Positions 50,272 through 60,477 of a DNA stretch of 64,000 nucleotides are shown here, piece after piece (position 1 is the stretch's first letter; the number at the start of each line of letters is the position of its first letter). Both the position numbers and the translations under genes were made by a program. This stretch comes from Maribacter litopenaei. Lineage in GTDB: Bacteria > Bacteroidota > Bacteroidia > Flavobacteriales > Flavobacteriaceae. Below the pieces are notes generated by a model, which did not search any database, had not been told where the DNA came from, and saw only the letters and a program-made list of their open reading frames with translations. The stretch covers positions 3,469,001 to 3,533,000 of the forward strand of contig NZ_CP104205.1 of NCBI RefSeq assembly GCF_025244665.1, in the 5' to 3' direction.

Positions 50272-51718
50272 ATGCCTCAGAAATTCCTTTTTCTATCATC
50301 CCTATTTTTCCTTGTTGCCCATGTTCAAGACATCAGAAGTCAAGGAAATTGGGTCTGTACCTTTTTTTATTCGGAAACAGAAGTTCGCTATGAAAATGTC
50401 TCAGAAGAGCAAAAAAATCAATTGAAAGAATTCCTCTTACAAAACGGTCTTCAAGATGAGTTTCCATATTCCATTTCAATTAATGGTTATAACCATATTA
50501 CGGCTTTTGCTGGACTACGAAATAATGGGAAGCCGTTTAGAAACATAATATTCCCAAGTTCATTTTTAGATTCCTTGTCCAAAAAAAGAATTCAAGAAAA
50601 TCGGCTATTTGAGTTTTTTCACGCGTATGGGCATCATTTAAATAAGCACAAGGTAATTGATAGTTTATCCGAGAAGAAGAAATGAACTGCAAGCTGATAG
50701 ATTTGCCGCATTTCAACTAAACCGATTGGGGATTGTTAGAGACACGAACGATCTCACAGCTTTAATACCAGACTTGAATAGAAAAGAAGAAAGATTTGGT
50801 TACCCATCTAGAATAAAGGCCTTTAGAAAAGGTTGGGAACTTTACGAACAGGAGCGGAAGCATTATTTAAAGAACATCAACTTGTCGTTATATAGTTACG
50901 ATAGAAAAAAAGAGGATTCCCTATTCAAATTCGCAAGAGAGGAACAACAGGTGAATCCGGAGGAAAGTGCTTTGGCATTTTCCAATACCTACAGGTATAG
51001 TGCTGGTAAAAACCTGAAAGCTTTACATAATGCCTTCATAATCTATTCGCAACTAAAGGATTTCGAACTTGCCTTATTACATGGGAATGAAATACTGAAG
51101 ATTGGATCCGGTTTTCTTAGGGAGAAAGAACAAATGGATTTCTTTTTAGAGATGAGCAAAATATATTTTCAGAAGAACCATTGTAGTAAGGCCTTTGACT
51201 TTTTTACTCTTGCTACAATGATTGATGGGGAAGACATAGCTATGTTAGAGTATCAGACTCAATTATCTAGGCTATGCTCCAGTTTCGAGGAAAATACGGC
51301 CTTATTACAGAAGAGAATCATTGTTGAAGGTGCGAACCCGGAGTTATATTATCAACTATCAAAACAATATTTTGACCACCTAGATTACCTAGAAGCAATT
51401 AGATATTTAAAAAGAACGATGAAACTAAGTCCTGAACATATGAATTCCAGATTATTACTTTCAAAAATCTATTTTCAAGAATGGAAGGACATGATTCATA
51501 TTCTTAAAAATCAGCGGAATTATATTAGTAAGTTTGATTTCGATAAAATCATAACAACAAAAAATGACCTTTTTAAAAAGGCCGAAGATGTTTTAAAAGA
51601 GGGTCTAAAATTGAACCGAAACAATAAGTTACTTAGGGTAGAGTTAAAAAACATCAGAAAAGTCGAAAGAGCTGTATCCATTTATTGGCCACAATCGGGA
51701 AATTATATAATAGAATGA
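50272..51718 (+). CDS. M48-like protein with altered HExxH and TPR tail (one frameshift)
   Basis: About 482 residues. Signal peptide (KFLFLSSLFFLVAHVQ). A peptidase-like region follows with FFHAYGHHLNKHKVID and NELQADRFAAFQLNRLG: layout of an M48/Zn-peptidase (HExGH plus downstream ExxAD), but the expected HELGHH reads HAYGHH, so the catalytic Glu is absent. The C-terminal two thirds is helical with TPR-like units (ELYYQLSKQYFDHLDYLEAI). CCGAGA at 50669-50674 must be CCAGA to join the two frames (SLSRRRNELQAD). Either an inactive relative or a base error in the motif. Confidence 0.65.
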
Positions 51719-51801
51719 GTACCTCAAAACTTTTGATAAATCATTTTAATTAAAGACAGGCATAACTGCCAAGTAAATTTATAATTCCCTATTCAAATCC
51801 T

Positions 51802-51809
51802 TATATTTG
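51802..51809 (+). promoter_or_regulatory. Putative -7 box of the PfkB gene
   Basis: TATATTTG matches TAnnTTTG, 23 bp before the ATG at 51833; no clear -33 partner. Confidence 0.35.
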
Positions 51810-51832
51810 CAACTTCATTTTTTAACTGCTGT

Positions 51833-52760
51833 ATGGGTAAGCTTTTAATTGTAGGAACGGTTGCATTTGACGCCATAGAAACCCCTTTTGGCAAAACGGA
51901 TAAAATATTGGGGGGTGCCGCTACCTTCATTGGCTTGGCTGCTTCGCAATTTGATGTTGATTCGGCCATTGTTTCCGTGGTCGGGGAAGACTTTCCAAAG
52001 GAATACCTGGATTTATTCGAGGATAGAAACATTGATATTTCCGCACTTGAGGTAGTTAAAGGGGGTAAAACTTTTTTTTGGAAAGGTAAATACCACAATG
52101 ATCTTAATTCTAGAGATACTTTGGCTACGGAGCTCAATGTATTGGCGGATTTCAACCCCAAAGTCCCAAGTGATTACAAGGATGCTGATGTTGTAATGCT
52201 GGGAAATTTGCACCCAAATATTCAAATGAGTGTAATTAATCAGATGGAAAAACGACCAAAGCTCATCATTTTGGATACGATGAATTTTTGGATGAATCAT
52301 ACCTTGTCAGAATTGGCAGAAGTCATCAAAGAAATAGACGTTTTAACCATAAACGACGAGGAAGCTAGACAGCTTACCGGTGAGTACTCCTTGGTGAAAG
52401 CTGCACAAAAAATTTATGAAATGGATCCGGAATACGTGGTCATTAAAAAAGGGGAGCATGGAGCCTTACTTTTTCACGGGGGACAAGTGTTTTTTGCCCC
52501 TGCCTTACCCCTAGAGGATGTTTTTGACCCCACCGGTGCAGGCGACACTTTTGCTGGAGGATTTTCCGGCTATCTCGGCGGCATCGGAGGATGTTTCTTT
52601 TGAGAATTTAAAAAAAGCCGTAATCCATGGATCCAACCTTGCCTCGTTTTCAGTAGAAAAATTTGGAACAGAACGGATGTTGAATCTCGAACGGGATGAA
52701 ATAAACAGCAGGTTGCATCAATTTAAGGCACTAACACAGTTTGAAATTGAATTACAATAA
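51833..52760 (+). CDS. PfkB-family kinase (one frameshift)
   Basis: About 309 aa ribokinase-fold sugar or nucleoside kinase. ILGGAATFIGLAASQFDV near the N-terminus, VIKKGEHGALLFHG, and the C-terminal DPTGAGDTFAGGFSGYL with the catalytic Asp. It is broken at 52573-52578 (TCTCGG for TCTGG; SGYLAASEDVSFEN expected). Substrate not predictable: the motif set is shared by ribokinase, adenosine kinase and others. Different from the fructokinase at 19243. A terminator precedes purF. Confidence 0.85.
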
Positions 52761-52788
52761 CCCCACGCCCCTTTTTCGGGGTTTTTTT
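52759..52788 (+). terminator. Terminator between PfkB and purF genes
   Basis: AACCCC…GGGGTT hairpin (stem 52759-52764 with 52778-52783) followed by a T run to 52788. Confidence 0.7.
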
Positions 52789-52801
52789 AATACATATACC
52801 A

Positions 52802-54699
52802 ATGAGTGACGCTATTAAACATGAGTGTGGCATCTCGGTCATCAGGCTGCTCAAGCCGCTTGAATATTACAAGGAAAAATATGGATCGGCTTTTTATGGG
52901 GTAAACAAGATGTACCTCATGATGGAAAAGCAACATAATCGAGGACAAGATGGTGCTGGTTTTGCCAGTATTAAACTGGATGTGGAAGCGGGTCAAAGAT
53001 ACATGAGCCGGGTACGTTCTTGTGAGCAACAGCCAATACAGGATATATTTGCACAAATCAATCAGCGTATAAATAATGAGCTTAAAGAACATCCGGAATA
53101 CGAGAATGATGTGGCCCTTCAGAAAAAGAACATCCCCTATATAGGAGAGCTTTTATTGGGCCATGTTCGATATGGAACCTTTGGAAAAAACAGTATAGAA
53201 AGTGTACATCCTTTCTTGAGGCAAAATAATTGGATGCATCGAAATCTAATCGTTGCTGGAAATTTTAACCTGACCAACGTACACGAATTGTTTGACAATT
53301 TAGTGCAGCTGGGCCAACATCCAAAAGAAATGGCGGATACGGTGACCGTTATGGAAAAAATAGGTCACTTTTTGGACGATGCCGTGGCCAAGCTGTATAA
53401 ACAGATCAAGAAGGAAGGGTATAGCAAGCAGGAGGCTTCCCCTATTATAGCTGAACGCTTAAAAGTCTCCAAAATATTAAAAAGGGCCGCCAAGAATTTT
53501 GACGGAGGATTTGCCATGGCCGGACTTCTAGGACATGGTGATGCATTTGTGTTAAGAGATCCCGCAGGTATCAGACCGGCATATTACTATAAGGATGATG
53601 AAATAGTAGTGGTAGCTTCTGAAAGACCCGCTATTCAGACCGTTTTTAATGTTCCATTTGAGGAAGTAATTGAATTGGAGCCCGGAAATGCCATAATTGT
53701 CAAAAAGAATGGCACCACTAAAATTAAGCAAATATTGGAGCCTAGGGAACGTAAAGCATGTTCCTTTGAGCGTATCTACTTCTCAAGGGGAAGTGACAAG
53801 GAAATTTACCAAGAACGAAAAATGTTGGGAAAACTAGTTTTTCCTCAAATTCTTAAAGCTATAGACAATGACCTTAAGAATACCGTATTCTCCTATATTC
53901 CAAATACGGCAGAAACTTCTTTCTTTGGTATGGTAAAAGAGGCCCGGAATTACCTCAACAAGAAAAAAGAAGAGCAGATTCTTGCCATAGGTGCGAATAT
54001 AACCAGTGAAGAACTACATGAAATTTTAGAGGTAAGACCCGAATTGAAAAAGTTGCCATTAAGGATGCCAAACTTAGAACTTTTATTACTCAAGATGATA
54101 GTCGTGATGATCTTGTGGCCCATGTGTACGACATATCCTATGGCTCGGTGAAGAAAGGGGATAATCTGGTTATTATTGATGATAGTATTGTTAGGGGTAC
54201 TACCTTAAAGAAAAGTATTTTGAGGATACTTGATCGGCTTTCCCCAAAAAAGATAATTGTGGTTTCTTCTGCCCCACAGATACGATATCCTGACTGTTAT
54301 GGAATCGACATGGCGAAGCTTGAAGATTTTATTGCTTTTAGGGCCGCACTGGCACTACATGAGGAGAACAACTCCATGCATATAATAAAAGAGGTCTATA
54401 AAAAATGTATTGAGCAAGTGAGGTCTAAGGATAAGGACATCATAAACTATGTTAAGGAAATATACGCCCCTTTCAGTGCAGACCAAATTTCCCACAAAAT
54501 AGGGCAGCTATTAAGTCCAAGTGATATTAAGGCCGAGGTCCAAATAATCTACCAAGGCATTGCAAACCTTCATGAGGCATGTCCAAAAAATTTAGGGGAT
54601 TGGTACTTTACCGGAAATTATCCAACACCTGGTGGCAATAGAGTGGTTAACAGGGCATTTATTAATTTTTACGAGGGAAAAAACGAAAGGGCCTACTAA
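52802..54699 (+). CDS. purF: Amidophosphoribosyltransferase-like protein (one frameshift)
   Basis: About 633 aa, first committed step of purine synthesis. N-terminal Ntn-hydrolase glutaminase with the nucleophile Cys after a short propeptide (KHECGISVIRLL), QHNRGQDGAGFASIKL, GHVRYGTFGKNSIESVHPF; phosphoribosyltransferase part with VIIDDSIVRGTTLKKS. Longer than typical PurF (about 500 aa) by inserts. The frame is restored at 54039-54042 (CCGA for CCAGA; VRPRIEKVAIKDAK expected). May be a second, flavobacterial PurF-like enzyme. Confidence 0.85.
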
Positions 54700-54804
54700 T
54701 TGAAACTATTCATTCAACCCTAAAACATTGCATTTCGTCGATAAAAAATGTATTTTGTCGATGTAATGGTTTTTCAGATAGCACTAACCTTACTTTTAAG
54801 CTTG

Positions 54805-54876
54805 CCATAGCATAAGTAGGTTAAGTTCATGGTAAGATTTGGGGCAAAAAAGGTGGAGGACTCTCCGCCTTTTTTA
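54805..54876 (+). ncRNA. Small RNA, cassette copy 1
   Basis: First of three near-identical units. The conserved core begins CCATAGCATAAGTAGG, continues TTAAGTTCATGGTAAG and ATTTGGGG, then a terminator hairpin AAGGTGGAG-GACT-CTCCGCCTT with a T run. CCAT and the later ATGG can pair (4-5 bp). A weak -7-like box TACTTTTAAG lies 4 bp upstream. No start codon or reading frame is conserved across copies, so a noncoding transcript of about 72 nt is proposed. Confidence 0.72.
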
Positions 54877-54996
54877 TTTTCTGTACTTTTCTAAAATTCA
54901 ACTTTCCTTAGCTGTAGGATAATAATACAACTTAGGTATTTCAACTAAGGTTTAAGTCGTTCAACCAATTCCTTTTATTTGAACGTTCTTTGAATA

Positions 54997-55004
54997 TATC
55001 TTTG
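54997..55004 (+). promoter_or_regulatory. -7 box of small RNA copy 2
   Basis: TATCTTTG, exact TAnnTTTG match, 4 bp before the conserved RNA core. A TTTG lies 15 bp upstream (54978-54981), shorter than the usual 19-21 bp spacer. Confidence 0.5.
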
Positions 55005-55008
55005 GAGA

Positions 55009-55081
55009 CCATAGCATAAGTAGGTTAAGTTCATGGTAAGATTTGGGGAAAAAAGGTGGAGCTATGCTCCGCCTTTTTTAT
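55009..55081 (+). ncRNA. Small RNA, cassette copy 2
   Basis: Core identical to copy 1 from CCATAGC through ATTTGGGG; the terminator loop differs (GGTGGAG-CTATG-CTCCGCC) while the stem is kept. A perfect -7 consensus TATCTTTG (54997-55004) ends 4 bp before the core, so transcription is expected to begin right at the conserved block. The preceding 100 bp are not similar to the region upstream of copy 1. Confidence 0.75.
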
Positions 55082-55194
55082 TTTGACTCAATACCAATTA
55101 CTTACCATATAAGTAATCATGACACTTTAAATAGAAAATAAAATTTTTTAACATTTCTTTTTTTATTTCCCACAATACCAGTAATTTAGTCATG

Positions 55195-55268
55195 CCATAG
55201 CATAAGTAGGTTAAGTTTATGGTAAGATTTGGGACGAAAAGGGTGGAGACTTCTCCGCCCTTTTCTAT
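55195..55268 (+). ncRNA. Small RNA, cassette copy 3
   Basis: Same core with one change (TTCATGG to TTTATGG, which keeps the CCAT/ATGG pairing). The terminator is AAAAGGGTGGAG-ACTT-CTCCGCCCTTTT: an A-U pair of copies 1 and 2 is a G-C pair here, a compensatory change. -7-like box TAATTTAG (55182-55189), 5 bp before the core. Confidence 0.72.
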
Positions 55269-55346
55269 TGTATCCAAACAAAAACCACTTACAGATTTTC
55301 TCTATAAGTGGTTAATATTGTCACTATTGAATTGTTATTTAACCTT

Positions 55347-55956
55347 CTATTTATTCGCCGAATACAATTTTGACACCTCTTCCCAATTGATAATGTTAAA
55401 AAAAGCATTTATATAATCAGGTCGTTTATTTTGATAATTTAAATAGTAGGCATGCTCCCAAACATCCAATCCTAAAATGGGATGTCCTCCACATCCAACC
55501 CCGGGCATAATTGGGGTGTCTTGGTTAGGAGTAGAGCAGATTTCCAATTTACCTCCCTTATGCACGCACAACCAAGCCCATCCAGATCCAAATCTAGAAC
55601 CTGCGGCATCACTGAATTTTTCCTTAAAACTATCGAATGAACCAAAAGCGTCTTCAATAGCTTTGGCTAAATCCCCGGAAGGTGCTCCTCCTCCATCCGG
55701 GGAAAGTATAGTCCGAGAAAAGAGAGTGATTATAAAAACCTCCTCCATTGTTACGGACTGCCATATTGTTCATATCCAAGCCCGACAAAATATCTTCGAT
55801 TGATTTTCCATCTAGATCGGTTCCTTCAATCGCCGCGTTCAATTTTGAAGTATATCCGTTATGATGTTTTGTATGATGTATTTCCATTGTCCTAGCATCA
55901 ATATGTGGTTCTAAGGCCTCATATGAATAGGGCAAATTTGGTAACTGAAAAGCCAT
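55347..55956 (-). CDS. sodA: Superoxide dismutase, Fe/Mn type (one frameshift)
   Basis: About 203 aa enzyme converting superoxide to peroxide. Metal ligands in [27 protein letters not shown], and the C-terminal [32 protein letters not shown] is typical. Frame break at 55713-55718 (CCGAGA for [18 protein letters not shown] expected). An intact CCAGA occurs at 55582 in the same gene. Converges with the small RNA cassette, whose last terminator is 80 bp away. Confidence 0.93.
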
Positions 55957-56076
55957 AATTTATTTGTTTTTAGATTAATAATTAATGTCCTTCAAATTTA
56001 AGGATTTTAACATTTATATTAACCCAATTATTTGTTAAGAACTGTACCATAATCCTTATTTTGCAAGTAAAAATAG

Positions 56077-59000
56077 GTGCAAGAAAGTCCATTCAAGATA
56101 TACAACGCCTCGGCCGGTTCAGGGAAGACCTATGCCCTCTCAAAGGCCTATCTTAAAATAGTACTTTCCTCCCCATATAGTTTCAAAAGAATTTTGGCCA
56201 TTACATTTACCAACAAAGCTGTAAACGAAATGAAATTTCGAATACTGGATAGTCTCTATTCTTTTGGTAAAGTCCGTTCGTTGGATAAGGCGCCGCCACT
56301 TTTCCTAGATCTCATGGAAGATTTACAATTAAGTATGGATTCCTTGAGGGATGTAAGCAAGCTCCGTTTAAAGGAAATATTGCACAACTACGCCTTTTTT
56401 GACATCTCTACGATTGATAAATTTACACATAGGGTGATTAGAACCTTTGCAAGAGACCTAAAAATACCTCAAAACTTTGAGGTATTCTTGATGTAGATAT
56501 ATTACTCAATGAAGCTGTTTCTAGGGTCTTATCGAAAGCGGGTGAAGACCAAGAACTCACCAAAATCCTAATGGATTTTGCAATGGAGAAAATTGATGAC
56601 GATAAAAGTTGGGATATTGGTTTTGACCTTTTAAAAATAGCAAAACTTCTTTTAGATGAGACAAATACATACCATATTCAGCATTTTAGGGAAAAGAGGC
56701 TTTCCGATTTTATTGCTTTGCAAAAACATATACAGTCGCACATTACACAGACGGAAAAAAGTATACATCAACTAGCCAAAGAAACACTTTCTTTTATACA
56801 CGCAAGTGGAATTGATGAATCCGATTTTCCAAGACAAACACTTCCCAATCATTTCAAAAAGATTTTGGACGGGGTTATTAATCCATCCCTTATTTATAAT
56901 AATAAGTTAGAGGATAACCTGATAGAAGGGAAAATATTAAAAGCGGGGTTAGCTAACCCATCAGAAGATTTTGCCCATAATATATTACAGAAATACTTGT
57001 CTATAAAGGAACTGGTCTATCAGCGAGGTTTTCTCTTTAATATATACAGCAACCTTGTTCCACTAACTCTTTTGAATACAATAGAATATGAATTAAAGCT
57101 TATTCAAACGGAGAGAGACCAACTTTCCATTTCAGAATTTAATACTATTATTTCCAAGGAAATAAAAAATCAACCAGCACCCTTCATCTACGAGCGATTG
57201 GGTGAAAAATACAAACATTATTTTATTGACGAGTTTCAGGACACTTCTGAGATGCAATGGGACAATTTGGTCCCATTGATTGGGAACGCATTGGAGGGAA
57301 CTGATGAACAAGGTAGAGCCGGGTCCTATTTTTGGTTGGGGATGCAAAACAAGCTATTTATAGATGGCGAGGAGGTAAAGCGGAGCAATTTTTGGATTTG
57401 GCCACCCGAAAAACAATCCATTCTCCATAACCGGTGAAACGTATCAGCTTCCCAAAAATTATAGGAGCTATGACGAAATTATCCATTTCAACAACAACTT
57501 CTTCCAAAACAGTAGTTCCATTTTGGAAAACCCTGAATACCAAGTTTTTTTTAAAGCGGGAAACCTTCAAGAAACGAATAATAAGGACGGTGGGTATGTT
57601 GAACTAAGTTTTTTACCCGAAGAAGATGACAAAGCATACGCTCTTAAAGTTATGGATGCTATTGGCCATTCGCTAGAATCCGGATTTGATTATGGAGATA
57701 TCTGCATTGTAGTACGTAAAAAGAAACACGCCGTTGCCCTGACAGATTTCTTAATGTCTCAGTCCATTCCCGTGGTTTCCTCGGATTCGCTTTTATTATC
57801 TAGCAGCCCAAAAGTTCAATTTCTGATTTCATTGGCACGATTTTCCTTAATTTCAGATTATAAGGAAACCAACTATAAAATTCCGGAGTATTTATCCGAG
57901 ACAAAAGAGGAAAGGCATGACTTTGTCCATACCCATTTAACTGAATTGAATTTGTTCTTAAAGTCGGAGTATGATTTTGATATAGATAAGGTTAGGGGAC
58001 AATCCCTATTAGATTTTATGGAACATGCCATAAAGGTTTTTGATTTGGCGCCTGATTCTGATGCGCATCTGCTTTCTTTTATGGATTTTGTATTTGATAC
58101 GGAGCAGCAAAATGGTTCTGATTTCCATGCCTTATTGAACAATTGGGAACTTAAATCCAATACCTTAAGTATTAGTACCCCGGAGAATACGTCTGCTGTC
58201 TTGGTCGTAACCATACACAAATCAAAGGGATTGGAATTTCCTGTAGTAATTTTCCCTTATGCAAATTCCAATATTTTTGAGGAAATAGACCCAAAGCTTT
58301 GGATACCCGTAGATCCAAAGATATTCATGGGTTTTGATGAGCTCCTTATCAGTAAGAAGCAAGAGGTGAAGAATTATGGGGAAATTGGTAATGCCCTTTT
58401 TGAAATGGAACAACAAAAACTTCAATTGGATGCATTTAACCTATTATACGTGGCACTTACGAGGGCAATACACTCCCTATACATCATCAGTTACTATGAT
58501 ATAAAGAAAGACGGTACTCTAAAAACCGATTATTACTCCGGCCTATTCCTAAAATACCTAAAGGATATTGGTGCCTGGAGAGATGGAGTTTTAGAGTATA
58601 AATTCGGAAAAGAGAGAAAGTACTTTACACCGGAAGGTAAGGAGGAGAAAAGATTTACGGTTCCATATCTATATTCATATAAGGATCGTGAAACATTTAA
58701 AATCCACACCAAAGCAGGAATGCTATGGGATACAAACAGGGAAATAGCTTTGGAACAAGGAAACGTGTACCATCATATCCTTGAAAATATAAGTACTGTT
58801 CATGATTTGGAACCGGTTTTGGACAAGGCCCTAAAAAAAGGCCTTGTGACAGAATCATCCTATGGGAAGGTCCGTGAAACCCTTTTTAATTTAATTCAGC
58901 ATCCAAAATTGGAGGAGTATTTCCAGGAAGACAATATTGTTTATAACGAAAGGGAACTTCTATTATCTGACGGTTCCTCTTTAATACCGGATCGTGTAGT

Positions 59001-59169
59001 CCTAAAGGAAGATGCCGTCATTATCATAGACTACAAAACAGGTAAAAAAAGTCCCAAATACAAGGAGCAGCTGGAATCCTACGCAAATGCATATGAAGAA
59101 ATGGGATTCAAAGTAGAAAATAAAATCATTGCTTATATTAACAAACACATAATTGTAGAATATATTTAA
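56077..59169 (+). CDS. UvrD/AddA-type helicase-nuclease (several frame errors)
   Basis: About 1,030 aa. Superfamily 1 helicase: Walker A YNASAGSGKTYALSKAYLKI, ITFTNKAVNEMKFRILDSL (motif Ia), HYFIDEFQDTSEMQWDNL (Walker B), ILVVTIHKSKGLEFPVVIFP (motif V), NLLYVALTRAIHSLYII (VI). The C-terminal nuclease has IIIDYKTGKKSPKYKEQLES. Frame errors at 56484-56489, about 57332 (likely TCTGG), and about 57411 (cause unclear). GTG start. With the AddB-like gene at 61895 it would make a RecBCD/AddAB-type double-strand break repair enzyme. Confidence 0.85.
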
Positions 59170-59171
59170 AA

Positions 59172-60364
59172 ATGTACGGAAAAATAAAAGAGTATTTACA
59201 GGCAGAGCTACAACAAATAAAGGAGGAAGGCCTTTATAAAAAAGAGCGAATTATTGTTTCTCCTCAAGATGCGGTCATAAAAATTTCAACCGGAGAAGAG
59301 GTAATTAATTTTTGTGCCAATAATTATTTGGGGCTATCCTCTCATCCATCTGTAATCCAAGCTGCCAAAGATACTTTGGATACCCATGGGTTTGGAATGT
59401 CGTCAGTAAGGTTTATATGTGGTACACAGGATATACATAAAGAACTCGAACACAAAATTGCTGAATTCTATGGTACCGAGGATACCATTTTGTATGCGGC
59501 CGCCTTTGATGCAAATGGTGGGGTTTTTGAGCCTCTTTTGGGTCGGAAGATGCCATTATATCAGATTCATTGAACCATGCCTCAATAATTGACGGTGTTA
59601 GATTGTGCAAGGCACAAAGGTATCGATATGCCAATAGCGATATGGATGACTTGGAAACACAATTAAAAAAAGCCAATGAAAATGGAGCTAGATTTAAAAT
59701 AATCGTTACTGACGGGGTGTTTTCCATGGATGGTCTAGTAGCACCATTGGACAAGATATGTGATTTGGCGGATAGATACGATGCAATGGTCATGATAGAT
59801 GAGTGCCATGCTGCCGGTTTTATAGGTTCAAAAGGGATAGGAACTTTGGAGGAAAAAAATGTATTGGGCAGAATCGATATCATAACAGGAACTCTAGGTA
59901 AGGCCTTGGGAGGTGCAATGGGCGGATACACTACCGGTAAAAAGGAAATCATTGAGCTATTAAGACAACGATCTAGACCTTATTTATTTTCAAACTCGTT
60001 GGCACCCGCAATAGTGGGAGCGTCTATTAAGGTGTTCGATATGTTAGCCAAGGACACCTCATTGAGGGATAAATTACAATCGAATACCAATTATTTCAAG
60101 ACAGGCATGAAAAAGGCTGGATTTGACATAATTGATGGGGATTCAGCCATTGTCCCCGTAATGCTGTATGATGCAAAGCTTTCACAACAAATGGCTGAAA
60201 GGCTATTGGAGGAAGGGATTTACGTTATTGGTTTCTTTTATCCCGTAGTCCCAAAAGGAAAAGCAAGAATCAGGGTACAGTTATCGGCAGCTCACGAAAA
60301 AGAACATCTAGATAAGGCAATCAACGCATTCATTAAGGTTGGAAAGGAGCTGAATGTCGTTTAA
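59172..60364 (+). CDS. kbl: 2-amino-3-ketobutyrate CoA ligase (one frameshift)
   Basis: About 397 aa PLP enzyme splitting 2-amino-3-oxobutyrate into glycine and acetyl-CoA in threonine breakdown. Signatures: [69 protein letters not shown], and Schiff-base lysine in [18 protein letters not shown]. Frame error at 59543-59546 (TCGG for [18 protein letters not shown] expected). 3 bp after addA, before ompA. Confidence 0.92.
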
Positions 60365-60411
60365 ATGCGCATTTTATGCTATTAAATGAGTTAAAAAAAC
60401 AAGAAATTGAT

Positions 60412-60442
60412 TTTGTTAATAATATTTAACAACTTACATTTG
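60412..60442 (+). promoter_or_regulatory. ompA promoter, consensus Bacteroidota type
   Basis: TTTG (60412-60415), exactly 19 bp, TACATTTG (60435-60442): a perfect TTTG-N19-TAnnTTTG pair, 35 bp before the ATG. The most convincing promoter in the window, matching the high expression expected of a major porin. Confidence 0.8.
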
Positions 60443-60477
60443 CAGCTAATAAACACTTAAAACTTAAAATTTTGAAC

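Noticed and set aside
54805-55268. CRISPR-like or mobile repeat array
   Set aside because: Only three copies, spacers longer than repeats and unequal, no Cas genes, and each copy ends with its own terminator; a small-RNA family explains the pattern better.
55219-55416. Coding frame starting inside small RNA copy 3
   Set aside because: It begins within the conserved RNA block, runs through the terminator and has no counterpart in copies 1 and 2.
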